Source: Weissella confusa
Lineage (GTDB): Bacteria; Bacillota; Bacilli; Lactobacillales; Lactobacillaceae
Direction: 5' to 3'
NCBI GenBank assembly: GCA_016466735.1
Contig: JAAOED010000003.1
Span: forward strand, 62,001 to 126,000
DNA: 64,000 bases
Made by a program: the position numbers and the translations under genes. Positions 38,874 through 47,310 of this stretch are shown here, piece after piece. Positions within the stretch are counted from its first letter, which is position 1. Every line of letters starts with the position of its first letter. The notes below the pieces were generated by a model. That model was not told the DNA's origin and made no database searches. It worked only from the letters and a program-made list of their open reading frames with translations.

Positions 38874-39887
38874 TTACAAAACAGTTGCTTGGAAGATGTT
38901 ACCTGCTTGTGCCAACGTAGGAACAACCATTGTTGAAACCTTGATGACAGAACGGATAGGGTCGTGCGTCTCTTCGTAGCGGTCAGCAAACATGTTACCG
39001 ATTTGTGATGATTCAACATCACCCGATGCAACTGCACGAGCTTCTTCAGGTGTCAAACCGTAAACCGTTTCACCGACAGCATTGTCCGCAAACATAGCGA
39101 ATTGGTTGTCAGCAATGTAGTTCGTCACCGTTTGATTACCCTTTTTGTCGACGTCAGCGTACTTACCAGTGTAGGCGCGCAAAACAGGCAAACCGTTAGC
39201 TTGCATAAACTCATCCAAATCAGATTGCATAACCGTACGACCGTTGTTTGAGCCGAAAATGTTAGCAACAACATTCTTGTTCTTTCGCAATGCGTACAAT
39301 GCCTTTTGGGACATGATTGCGCGGGTTGGGGTAACTGAAACTGATTGAGACCATTCCAAAATTTGCTCGATTGGATCCTTACTATCGTCTGCGAAATCTG
39401 CCGTTCCCTTTTGTGCCTTATCAATACCGTAATCAACCTTGTATGCACCACCATTTTGGTCCTTTACAGTAATTACACCGGTCATCAACGCTTGCATACG
39501 CATCAATTCAGTTGCGGCATCAATTGAACGCACAACATTTCCCAAGTCGTCATAAACAGTGTTCATGATGTAGCTTTGCTCTTCCGGCGTACGTGGCGTA
39601 CGCAACTTAACCAAATCATCTTCCTTAAGAATCATCTTCTTCTTGATGAAGAATGGTTTAGTCTCTGATACTTGTGCAGTACGGTCGCCAATTTCAGCTT
39701 CCGTATCGAAAGCGTGCACGTGAGCGATAACTGGCACGTTAGTACCTGACGTCAACACCTTGATGTCGTTTGATTGCACCTTGCGTGCTGGGAACAATGC
39801 AGCTCCCAATAGGTTTGGTGTTTCAACGGTCTTGGTATAGTCCAACACATCTTGGTGTGGAAACAAATCCAAAATATCTGTTGCCAT
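38874..39887 (-). CDS. Major capsid protein (gpE family)
   Basis: 337 aa, of the lambda gpE-type capsid family (DLFPHQDVLDYTKTV..., ETKPFFIKKKMILKEDDL, and the C-terminal YEETHDPIRSVIKVSTMVVPTL). Followed on the late transcript by connector genes and preceded by decoration and scaffold. Confidence 0.92.
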   Translation of the reverse strand: MATDILDLFPHQDVLDYTKTVETPNLLGAALFPARKVQSNDIKVLTSGTNVPVIAHVHAFDTEAEIGDRTAQVSETKPFFIKKKMILKEDDLVKLRTPRTPEEQSYIMNTVYDDLGNVVRSIDAATELMRMQALMTGVITVKDQNGGAYKVDYGIDKAQKGTADFADDSKDPIEQILEWSQSVSVTPTRAIMSQKALYALRKNKNVVANIFGSNNGRTVMQSDLDEFMQANGLPVLRAYTGKYADVDKKGNQTVTNYIADNQFAMFADNAVGETVYGLTPEEARAVASGDVESSQIGNMFADRYEETHDPIRSVIKVSTMVVPTLAQAGNIFQATVL

Positions 39888-39903
39888 TTTTTATTTCTCC
39901 TTC

Positions 39904-40236
39904 TTAGTTAGTAGTGGTTCCTGAACCACCCGCAGTAGATGGTGCTGGAGCTTCACCGCGGAACTTAATACCGATTGCCTTCAACGCCGTCTTTTGAGCG
40001 TCAGTCAACGCTACTGGTAGACGGTCAGGCAAAACATATCCCTCAACCATTACGGATACGGGCATTGGGTCATCAGTCGAACCAACAACATGATTAACTA
40101 CCAACCCGGCAACTGCACCATTCTTCATGAATACGGCTCCTGACTCATATTCAGCGTCAGCCGCTTCAGTGAATGCTTGGAAACGTGATGAGGCCAACCA
40201 ATTTAGTTGATCAACCTTTGTCGTCGTGTACTTCAT
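39904..40236 (-). CDS. Head decoration protein, gpD-like
   Basis: 110 aa between scaffold and capsid genes; beta-rich (AVFMKNGAVAGLVVNHVVGS...VMVEGYVLPDRLPVALTDAQKTALKAIGIKF), the pattern of head-stabilising decoration proteins. C-terminus is a flexible Ser/Gly/Thr tail. Confidence 0.75.
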   Translation of the reverse strand: MKYTTTKVDQLNWLASSRFQAFTEAADAEYESGAVFMKNGAVAGLVVNHVVGSTDDPMPVSVMVEGYVLPDRLPVALTDAQKTALKAIGIKFRGEAPAPSTAGGSGTTTN

Positions 40237-40252
40237 TCGTACATCCTCCTAA

Positions 40253-40885
40253 TTATTTAATGCCAAAGAAGCTGTCAGCAACATGGTTTGATGATGTGCT
40301 ATTAGCGCGCTCAGCTGCCAATTGTCCACGAGACTTACCAATTGAAGTAGAAGCGCCTGGATTACGTGGCGTAGTACCACGCAATGACTCTTGGCGCTTT
40401 GCTTCAACCTTTTCATCCACCAACTTGGCGAATGCTGCCACTGCCGCAGTCGTTTCATCAGCCGTGTCACGTACAACGAACGCCAAAGTATCCTCATCAG
40501 CAACCATGCCCTTATCAGCAAGCATCTTACTTGCTTCAGACACCATGTTTGTGTGATTAAGTTGGGCTTGCAAATCATCAGCGCGCTTTTGAGCTGCTAA
40601 CAATTCTTCACTTGCCTTTTGAGCTTCGTGCTCCTTGCGTTGGTCGTCAGACATTTTGGCTACCTTTGCGGCTTCCTCTTGGTCTGCTTCCCACTTAGCA
40701 CGAGCATCAGCAAGGTCCTTAGCGAACTTTGCTTCATTGGTCTTGTTAGCGCGCGATACTCTTTCAGTTAGCAATGCATTAATGTGCGCTTGTTGTTCTG
40801 GTGTGAATTGCACACCGCCCTCTTGAACGCCGTTGCTGTTTTCGTTTCCGTTAGCGCCTTGTGCGCCAATAGGTTCATCAGCCAT
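40253..40885 (-). CDS. Scaffold protein (DUF4355)
   Basis: 210-aa coiled-coil protein (FTPEQQAHINALLTERVSRANKTNEAKFAKDLADARAKWE) with acidic N-terminus and a basic C-terminal tail, as in phage scaffolds that guide capsid assembly and are later lost. GGAGGTATGTAAC precedes the start. Confidence 0.9.
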   Translation of the reverse strand: MADEPIGAQGANGNENSNGVQEGGVQFTPEQQAHINALLTERVSRANKTNEAKFAKDLADARAKWEADQEEAAKVAKMSDDQRKEHEAQKASEELLAAQKRADDLQAQLNHTNMVSEASKMLADKGMVADEDTLAFVVRDTADETTAAVAAFAKLVDEKVEAKRQESLRGTTPRNPGASTSIGKSRGQLAAERANSTSSNHVADSFFGIK

Positions 40886-40964
40886 GTTACATACCTCCGT
40901 TTACAGTCCGTCGACTATCATTTCCTTGCAGCTTTTAGGGCCAATCAGCACGTTTTGGGCACAA

Positions 40965-40997
40965 TAAAAGCGCCCAGCCATTTCTAGCTAAGCGCTT
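40965..40997 (-). terminator. Internal terminator in the head gene block
   Basis: On the minus strand AAGCGCTTAGC and GCTGGGCGCTT make an 11-bp stem (two G-T pairs) followed by TTTTATTG. It lies just after the MuF/partner genes and 80 bp before the scaffold gene, so it may dampen or separate their expression. Confidence 0.75.
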
Positions 40998-41005
40998 ATT
41001 AACAA

Positions 41006-41302
41006 TTATTTATTCTTCATGACTTGATTGTACAAATCATCAATCAAATCTTCATATCGATTAACAATATCCCAATCAGGGTTATCGTAATCCCAACTAC
41101 CGTCAGCTTGCTTGTACCCAGCAATAGACAAAAACTTCTTTAGTTCTAAATAATCATTAGCCCTAAATTCAAATCGGGTAACATCATTACCGCGTTCAAT
41201 TTTAGTGGCTTTTAGCAAATACTCAGACGCACTATTTTTAATGAAATCTACATCATTGTTAGGCAGTTCAAACTGAACTATTTTATTCGACTTCGTCAAC
41301 AT
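41006..41302 (-). CDS. Putative immunity protein for the MuF toxin domain
   Basis: 98-aa acidic-aromatic soluble protein (VQFELPNNDVDFIKNSASEYLLKATKIERGND...) without a known family. It begins 20 bp inside the end of the MuF gene and is followed by a terminator. Placement directly after a MuF protein with a toxin-like C-terminus is that of an immunity protein in phage MuF polymorphic toxins; this is inference from context. Confidence 0.6.
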   Translation of the reverse strand: MLTKSNKIVQFELPNNDVDFIKNSASEYLLKATKIERGNDVTRFEFRANDYLELKKFLSIAGYKQADGSWDYDNPDWDIVNRYEDLIDDLYNQVMKNK

Positions 41303-42137
41303 GATACACCGTAATAATTTTCCCTTCTTTTTTATTTACAACCAGAAGCACGTCGTTGTCACCATTATACCAAAACACATCATCACCGGGCGCTTCCGTG
41401 ATTAAGGTGCTGTCTGACACTAGTGTCTTTTTGAAATCTTCTACTGTAATATCACGCTCATAGGCCCGTTGAATAGCATGGAAATTAACTTGCTTAATGA
41501 TTGTACCGTCAACTGCCTTAATTCCTCGAAGCGCAAACCACTCTTCAGGGACATCTTTCAACGATTTAATTTCTATTGGTTCTTCTGGCTCTTGATCAAT
41601 GTTTTCATAATCATCATCAGAATTATCATCATTGCCGATTTGAGTTCCAGCCAGTATGCCACCAAAAAAAGAAAGGTCTGGTTTAGAATCATCTTCCACA
41701 CGAACCAATGTGCAACGGCAGTTAGGATGGAAAGGAACCAACTCTTGCGCATCCCCAAGCGAATACGTCTTACCAACGTACGGCAAGCAATATTGGCAAG
41801 CGCCAAATTCGTTGATAATCATCACTTGCTGGTCCTTGCTACCCGGCAAATCACGATATTGCGATAACTCTCTTTCGCGGTCATTTGCAGACTTCCAAGC
41901 AGCTACCTTAGCTTCACGGTCAGCAATTGCTGCATACGTTCGGATATTACGGGCAGCAGAAGCACTGAATGAGCGTAAATACCACCACAAGCCCATATAA
42001 CCACCAACCATTTCGGCTAGTTGCTTACGTCGCTCTGCTTCGTCTTGCTCTTTCTCTTTCTTAGCCGCGTCAACATAGTCTTTCAACTCAGCCAAGTAAT
42101 CATCATCACTGTAGTTTTCGTAATCATTGTCAGCCAT
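41283..42137 (-). CDS. MuF-like minor head protein with C-terminal toxin-like domain
   Basis: 284 aa. The middle carries the Mu gpF-type zinc knuckle (EFGACQYCLPYVGKTY...HPNCRCTLVRV, residues about 110-148). After an acidic linker (NDDNSDDDYENIDQEPEEP) the last 85 residues (WFALRGIKAVDG..., VNFHAIQRAYERDITVEDF, GDDVFWYNGDNDVLLVVNKK) look like the small Barnase/EndoU/ColicinE5/RelE-like nuclease (PBECR) domains found at the ends of phage MuF proteins. GGAGG precedes the start; the first half of a full-size MuF protein is encoded by the gene just upstream. Confidence 0.8.
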   Translation of the reverse strand: MADNDYENYSDDDYLAELKDYVDAAKKEKEQDEAERRKQLAEMVGGYMGLWWYLRSFSASAARNIRTYAAIADREAKVAAWKSANDRERELSQYRDLPGSKDQQVMIINEFGACQYCLPYVGKTYSLGDAQELVPFHPNCRCTLVRVEDDSKPDLSFFGGILAGTQIGNDDNSDDDYENIDQEPEEPIEIKSLKDVPEEWFALRGIKAVDGTIIKQVNFHAIQRAYERDITVEDFKKTLVSDSTLITEAPGDDVFWYNGDNDVLLVVNKKEGKIITVYHVDEVE

Positions 42138-42138
42138 A

Positions 42139-42753
42139 CTACATTCCTCCAGTGATAATCGCCCATTGCTTAGCGCTCACGCCCTGCTGGATAGCTTTGC
42201 TAATCTCAATTGATAAACTAGCAAGGGTCTTGTCAAACGACGTCCAATAGGCTTGTGAGGGCGTTTTCTTGTCGAAAGGAGCGTGGGACAATTCCTGAAC
42301 TTTACTATCAGGCAACGTGGATTTAATGCCCGTGTCCTTTGCTTGTCGCTGGTACTCGTCCTTGAACTCGTCGTTAAGCGCCGACTCAAACAACTTGTAT
42401 GAATCAATTGCGAACGGCAACATCAGCAAACCCAGCATTGACTGAACATACATTTCCATATCCGAAACACCCATAGTCAAAAACGCCATTTTGCGCTTCT
42501 TAGCGTTAATTTCAGACGTTCTGGGTAATTGTTCGGCTAACTTCTTCAAACGGCTAATATCAGCAGCATTTGGCGCCTTGGTTAGTATTCCGCTGTCAAT
42601 GTGGTCATCAACACTATGTGCAACAAAAAAAGCGCTCAATTCGGCGCTCATCTTGTCAGTATGTTGATCAGCTTTCTCATCAAGCTTCACGTTGATGTCG
42701 TAGTCATGCTTCATTGTGGCAAGCATGTGTTGCTTTTCCTGTGATAGTTGCAT
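42139..42753 (-). CDS. Minor head protein, N-terminal half-like
   Basis: 204-aa helical protein (QHMLATMKHDYDINVKLDEKADQHTDKMSAELSAFF). Sits between portal and MuF, and looks like the helical N-terminal part of longer MuF/gp7 head proteins; the normal family is split here into two genes with a proper ribosome site between them. Starts with a TAATG overlap with the portal stop codon. Role in DNA packaging or ejection inferred. Confidence 0.68.
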   Translation of the reverse strand: MQLSQEKQHMLATMKHDYDINVKLDEKADQHTDKMSAELSAFFVAHSVDDHIDSGILTKAPNAADISRLKKLAEQLPRTSEINAKKRKMAFLTMGVSDMEMYVQSMLGLLMLPFAIDSYKLFESALNDEFKDEYQRQAKDTGIKSTLPDSKVQELSHAPFDKKTPSQAYWTSFDKTLASLSIEISKAIQQGVSAKQWAIITGGM

Positions 42754-44183
42754 TACTTAGCCTCTTGCTTATCAAAATCGGCATCCGTCTCATCACTGAG
42801 TGAGCCCATCATGCTCTTAGCAGCGTCCTTTTGCTCTTGTTCCTTGGCCTTGATAACTGCATCAGGGTCTTCAATCGTTGAAATCTCTGACAACGCGGTC
42901 TTACGGTCAACACCAGCGTCAAGCATTACCTTGGCTGTGTTGGCTTCGTCTTGCACGTTGTGTGGCACAGTTCGTTTGAACGTCATTTTGACGTTGTTTG
43001 CATAGTCCTTATCACCAGTATCAAGCGGCAATGTTGCCCCAATCGTGAATGCCAAGCGCCACATTTGGCGCAACGACATTTTGAACTTGCGCTCCTTCAT
43101 GTTTGCTGCCGTACTCATTGACTGCAGCTTAAATTCAAGCGAAGTACCTGACGCATTACCAAACACATCATCATTGAAGTTGGCGACGTTTGACTTGTTG
43201 TAAATCATGTCGATAACGCGGTCCAAGAAGTTCTCTTGAATACCATCAGCGTCTGGCTTGTTCATAAAGTCAATCGTCACATCACGTTCAGTATCTACTG
43301 ACGCAACGTTAATAACACGCTTATCAATCATGTCTTTGATGATTTCAGGCTTAAGCTTGGCGTTAATCACCTTCATGATGGTGTTTGAGAAATAATCAAT
43401 GTCATTTCCCTTGTTACTCAACGCAACTTCAACCGCATCAATCAAGCTAATCACCTGCTCAAACAGTCCCTGACGCTCTGTTGATGCGTAGAACTCGACC
43501 ATTGGCACATTCATGAATTGGTTATCCACCACTTCTTCAGCAATGGTCATTTCAGCGCCAGGCGTACCAGTGAATGAATATGCAGCCGTCTTAGTGTACA
43601 ACGTGCCAGATAACTCACCATTACGTTGCTTTTGTGTGTAGTAGATACCAAACACCGGACGCCTCTCAATTGAGCTGTCATATACGATAAAGCCGTTGCG
43701 TGGGTCAACCGGTGCGACACGCGTCTCTTTCTCCTCGTTTTGGTAAACAAGAACGTACGAACGGCCAAAGATATCAACTTGCTTTGCTAATTCAGCAACA
43801 ATGTCAGTCAAATCATTAATATCAACAAACTTGTTGATTGCTTGATCAAGCTCATCATTGGGCTTGCCGTTGTCGTTGTAATCGAACTTAACCGGTGTAC
43901 CAGCAAAGTATCCGACTTCTGTATCAACCAATTCCTTGGCGAAATTAACAATCAAGCGATTATCAGGCTTACCGGGTGCTTTAGACATCTTCTCTAAGAT
44001 TGAATGCTTACCCAAGTAATACTTCATAAGCTTGTTGAACCAGTTATGCATTGCACGGTTGTGCTTGCTTAATAGTTGGCTCAATTCATCAGGAGCCAGC
44101 ATTTCATCCCCGACGCCCTGGTCGAAGTAGAAGACATTATTATCATCAGACGATAATCTGTCGCTATTGAATCTAAACGCCAT
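42753..44183 (-). CDS. Portal protein (SPP1 gp6-like)
   Basis: 476 aa. N-terminal segment (LSQLLSKHNRAMHNWFNKLMKYYLGKHSI), core RLIVNFAKELVDTEVGYFAGTPVKFDYND, and C-terminal acidic tail are those of SPP1-type portals. Forms the dodecameric DNA gate; overlaps terminase and next gene. Confidence 0.92.
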   Translation of the reverse strand: MAFRFNSDRLSSDDNNVFYFDQGVGDEMLAPDELSQLLSKHNRAMHNWFNKLMKYYLGKHSILEKMSKAPGKPDNRLIVNFAKELVDTEVGYFAGTPVKFDYNDNGKPNDELDQAINKFVDINDLTDIVAELAKQVDIFGRSYVLVYQNEEKETRVAPVDPRNGFIVYDSSIERRPVFGIYYTQKQRNGELSGTLYTKTAAYSFTGTPGAEMTIAEEVVDNQFMNVPMVEFYASTERQGLFEQVISLIDAVEVALSNKGNDIDYFSNTIMKVINAKLKPEIIKDMIDKRVINVASVDTERDVTIDFMNKPDADGIQENFLDRVIDMIYNKSNVANFNDDVFGNASGTSLEFKLQSMSTAANMKERKFKMSLRQMWRLAFTIGATLPLDTGDKDYANNVKMTFKRTVPHNVQDEANTAKVMLDAGVDRKTALSEISTIEDPDAVIKAKEQEQKDAAKSMMGSLSDETDADFDKQEAK

Positions 44184-45466
44184 TAGAAAATACCCTCCAT
44201 TACGACAATTTGGTTGTCAGTCGACTTGTCATTGTGAATGACGTATCGCATTGTATCCATTGCGTGGTCGTTATCCTTAACTGGCACGCCTTTCTTCTCA
44301 TCCCACACATAGGCGAAAATTTCCGTTTCGAACTCAGGCGCATCCTCACGTACAACATGAAGCTTATCTGCCTTGATTAGCTTGGCTACGTCTTCAATAC
44401 CCTTAAGGATGCGCTTATCAGCATTGCGAACATCAATATCTTCGTTAGCAAAACGCGCAACGTGTTCAGGTCGTGCGGAATCAGCCCAAAATGGAATATC
44501 ACCGTATCGGTCAACGACATCCTTGGCAACTTCAACCCAGTAATCAATTTCAGCGTGTCGCTTTGCCCGCTCTTCGATTAGGTAATAATCTTCACCCTTA
44601 ACACCCCACACTTGAATAACACCAGTGTGTTCATATCCCCAGTCAACACCGGCAATATAGCGGTCCATTTCTGGTAGGTCTTCTTTGTTGATAAAGTGCT
44701 TCTCTTCGTCAAAGTCGGCATACACGGCACCTTCACCAGAAACCCAGCGCCCATAGATTGCACGATCGTATAGCATTCCACTAGGTGTCAGTGCCTTGAT
44801 GTTTTCGCGGGACTTCTTACTTAGTGACGTGTTATCGTCCAAAATGAACTGATTCTGAATGATGTGGCTGCGCTTTTTTTCGGCTGGCGTATATCGCAAG
44901 CTATCTGAGTTGATTGCCTTATCAATATAGTCAGTCTTCAACCAATGCGACGGAATATCCGGGTTGGTATCTACCAAGACGCGGGCCGTATCAATAGCAG
45001 AAATACGCTTAAGAATTTCGGAAAACACTTCCGGGTTAGCCAATGAAGCCTCGTTGATATAAGCGCCATAGGCCGTCATACCACGAATAGACTGCAAACC
45101 ACTGATTGACCCATGATATGCAAGAACAATCTTCACGCCCCGGATATATAGGTTATTGTACTTATCAGCCGTTGGATAAATACCAAACACTTCACCTAAC
45201 GGTTGGATAATGTTGTTTTCAATAGTCTTAGCAGTTGCACCTGACATGATGTACATCGGCGTACTAATACCTTGCGCATTAGCCAACTTACGAACACGCT
45301 CAATCTCATACAAGAACATAAGATTATCAATGAAGGTCTTACCAGCACGGACACCGCCATGATTAATCATCATGTTCCAATCGTCCCTGGCAAGAAAGCC
45401 GATTGTTTGAATTTGCTTCTTAGTCAGAAACATTGGGTTCTTAACCGTATCAGCCATTGCCTTCAT
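44183..45466 (-). CDS. Terminase large subunit
   Basis: 427 aa packaging ATPase/nuclease. Walker A-like GGVRAGKT near residue 40, a Walker B region ARVLVDTNPD, and the nuclease Asp in AGVDWGYEHTG. PBSX XtmB-type. The start could be 45466 (MKAMADTVK) or 45457; both lie inside the end of the small subunit gene. Confidence 0.92.
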   Translation of the reverse strand: MKAMADTVKNPMFLTKKQIQTIGFLARDDWNMMINHGGVRAGKTFIDNLMFLYEIERVRKLANAQGISTPMYIMSGATAKTIENNIIQPLGEVFGIYPTADKYNNLYIRGVKIVLAYHGSISGLQSIRGMTAYGAYINEASLANPEVFSEILKRISAIDTARVLVDTNPDIPSHWLKTDYIDKAINSDSLRYTPAEKKRSHIIQNQFILDDNTSLSKKSRENIKALTPSGMLYDRAIYGRWVSGEGAVYADFDEEKHFINKEDLPEMDRYIAGVDWGYEHTGVIQVWGVKGEDYYLIEERAKRHAEIDYWVEVAKDVVDRYGDIPFWADSARPEHVARFANEDIDVRNADKRILKGIEDVAKLIKADKLHVVREDAPEFETEIFAYVWDEKKGVPVKDNDHAMDTMRYVIHNDKSTDNQIVVMEGIF

Positions 45467-46367
45467 CCGCCTTTCTCAGTTCTTCTTGTGCGATTATGTT
45501 GATACCAGCAAGCAATCGATCAATTTGTTCATCTTGACGCTCTTGTTCAGCACCAGTTGTTTGAATTGCTGCCGCCTTAGCTTCTGCAATGATTGCGTCA
45601 GCGATTACACGGCGTACACGGGCGCTTTCTAGCTCAACTTGCTGTGATTTGTTTATCTCAGCTAACAGACGCTCTTGGGCTTTCTGCTTGTCGTACAAAT
45701 CGAGTACAACACCATCTCGACCAATTGAAACTTTCTTAATCAAGCTTGTGTCAACCAGTGATTTGTCTTTCAACTGCACCCATGAACGATGATTAATGAC
45801 TGGATTACCATCTACATCAACCAAAGGCTCACCTTGATAATCAATAGCAAACTCATCATATCCACCAAAATCAAGGTAGCTACCAATATCTGAGAATGCT
45901 TGTTTCATTAAGTCGGCAAGTACGTCGTTTTTGTCGGCACCAATCTCTTGAAGTCTTGCTTTGCGCACTCGTTCGATTTCGTGTTTCACCCTAACATTTC
46001 CTAACAATCTAGGTCCTGCAGCGCTTGCTGTCTTGTAATCAACTTCATAAACATTCATATACGACTGAGTTGCGTTAAACGTTCTCACATATTCAATGAC
46101 AAAAGCCTTCTGCTTATCGGTTAATCTACTGCCATCAACTTCATCAATCGCTTCTTCAACAATATTTTTTGTACGCGTACTTTTTGATTTTGTACGCGTA
46201 CTTTTTTTAGGTGGCGCATCCTTATTTCGCGACCAACCGTAACGCTGTTTCCAGCTCTTAACTGTGCTTAGCGCAACATCATACTTGGCTGCAATATCCT
46301 TGTACTTCATACCAGCCAGGTAGTCTTGCTCCGCCTCTACCCATTTGTCGGCCACTCTCTTCACCAC
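45450..46367 (-). CDS. Terminase small subunit
   Basis: 305 aa. N-terminal helix-turn-helix (YLAGMKYKDIAAKYDVALSTVKSWKQRYGW), a basic linker (KKSTRTKSKSTRTKN), then the Terminase_2-type domain (LTDKQKAFVIEYVRTFNATQSYMNVYEVDYKTASAAG). Starts with GTG after GAGAGGTG. Recognises the pac/cos site; headful or cos cannot be told. Confidence 0.9.
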   Translation of the reverse strand: MVKRVADKWVEAEQDYLAGMKYKDIAAKYDVALSTVKSWKQRYGWSRNKDAPPKKSTRTKSKSTRTKNIVEEAIDEVDGSRLTDKQKAFVIEYVRTFNATQSYMNVYEVDYKTASAAGPRLLGNVRVKHEIERVRKARLQEIGADKNDVLADLMKQAFSDIGSYLDFGGYDEFAIDYQGEPLVDVDGNPVINHRSWVQLKDKSLVDTSLIKKVSIGRDGVVLDLYDKQKAQERLLAEINKSQQVELESARVRRVIADAIIAEAKAAAIQTTGAEQERQDEQIDRLLAGINIIAQEELRKADEGNG

Positions 46368-46391
46368 CTCTCACACCGCTACCGAGCGGCA

Positions 46392-46535
46392 CTAATAGTG
46401 AACTACCTGAGTGCGAATTGGTTTTGGTGACTTATCCTTCTTTACTACTTTCTTTGGTTGCTGCTTACGCTTATCAGCCTTGTCGATTGAGCCAATAATT
46501 TGAGCCTCAATACTTCTATAACTTGGATTACCCAT
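46392..46535 (-). CDS. Small basic protein, 47 aa
   Basis: Read directly: starts MGNPSYRSIEAQIIGSIDKA and ends in a Lys/Arg-rich tail, stop at 46392. GGAG lies eight bases upstream of the ATG. Unknown function; between the terminase small subunit and a small acidic gene. Confidence 0.72.
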   Translation of the reverse strand: MGNPSYRSIEAQIIGSIDKADKRKQQPKKVVKKDKSPKPIRTQVVHY

Positions 46536-46587
46536 GATATTTACTCCAAAATAAAAACCGGCTATTAAGGATTACTTAATAACTGAT

Positions 46588-46770
46588 TTAATCAAATAAT
46601 GAATCGTTGATATGTTGTTGCGCTTCTTCCATAGTGTCGTATACACCAATCACCCAGTCGGAATCTAAGCACACTTCACAGGTTGCCTCGATGTCTTCAA
46701 TATCTTGTTCACTATCAACACGGGCTACGTAATTATCCCCATAATGATTTTCAACAGCTGCATAACCCAT
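46588..46770 (-). CDS. Small acidic protein, 60 aa
   Basis: MGYAAVENHYGDNYVARVDS..., very acidic with several Cys (EATCEVCLDSDWVIGVYDTMEEAQQHI). ATG 46770 has TTTGGAGG seven bases upstream; the open frame runs up to 46812. The charge and small size resemble DNA-mimic proteins, but this is only suggestive. Confidence 0.72.
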   Translation of the reverse strand: MGYAAVENHYGDNYVARVDSEQDIEDIEATCEVCLDSDWVIGVYDTMEEAQQHINDSLFD

Positions 46771-46877
46771 ATCGAAACCTCCAAAGTTGCAAATAAAAAA
46801 CCGTGCATCCACATATCAGGGATCACGGCACGATTATTAGATTCGAGAAAGCATATCCTTATGCTTATTGATATGTA

Positions 46878-47038
46878 TGCATGTGGTCAGGATTTGCACC
46901 TGACATAATGTGTATTCTCTTCCAAAGGGTTGCCACACTCACTGGGGCATCATGGCTTCGCTTATTATTCCAGCCATTTTCAAACCTAGGCGTAACACAT
47001 CTTATTGTCTAAGCGTCTACCTATTCCGCCACACATGC
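46878..47038 (-). ncRNA. tRNA-like RNA element, 161 nt
   Basis: On the minus strand the ends make a 7-bp acceptor (GCATGTG 47038-47032 with CACATGC 46885-46879) followed by A. Then come T, a D-arm GGCGGAATAGGTAGACGC (47030-47013) as in leucine tRNAs, and directly before the 3' acceptor strand a T-arm GTCAGG-TGCAAAT-CCTGAC (46904-46886). Between them lie about 108 nt instead of the 35-45 of a long-arm tRNA: a CTTAG/CTAGG stem with a 19-nt loop in place of the anticodon arm and a hairpin ATGGCT...AGCCAT (46977-46952). No usable anticodon loop. Not a normal tRNA; degenerate, intron-like or a tRNA-mimic RNA. Confidence 0.65.
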
Positions 47039-47039
47039 T

Positions 47040-47304
47040 ATATAACACACATTTACTAGCCGAACTAACGGCAATAGCGACTGCCGGAACCGACCCGACC
47101 GACACCCAACGAGTGCCATAACGAACAGCTTGGATACTGTTGTCGCTGCCAATTTTGAATTAAGGAGTTAATCCATATGACTTTAGCCTTGGCGTCTACT
47201 TGATTGAAGGACCACATCTCCAAATCTTTCGACCCTAACATAATACAACGGAAAGCACGAACCATGTGCGACTTCAAAACGAAGCTCATACGAACGATAT
47301 GCGA
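47040..47304 (-). other. Structured non-coding region after ArpU
   Basis: 265 bp between the late regulator and the tRNA-like element. Short stems are visible (GCAC...GTGC and CTTC...GAAG near 47255-47285; CGGCA...TGCCG near 47070-47090). A 74-codon frame exists (47065-47289) but lacks a ribosome site and looks non-genic. Possibly the 5' part of one long RNA that ends in the tRNA-like element, or the late promoter region. Confidence 0.45.
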
Positions 47305-47310
47305 ACTAAA

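Noticed and set aside
47065-47289. 74-codon frame after ArpU
   Set aside because: No ribosome site, and it lies in a region with several stems; it may be real but I cannot support it.
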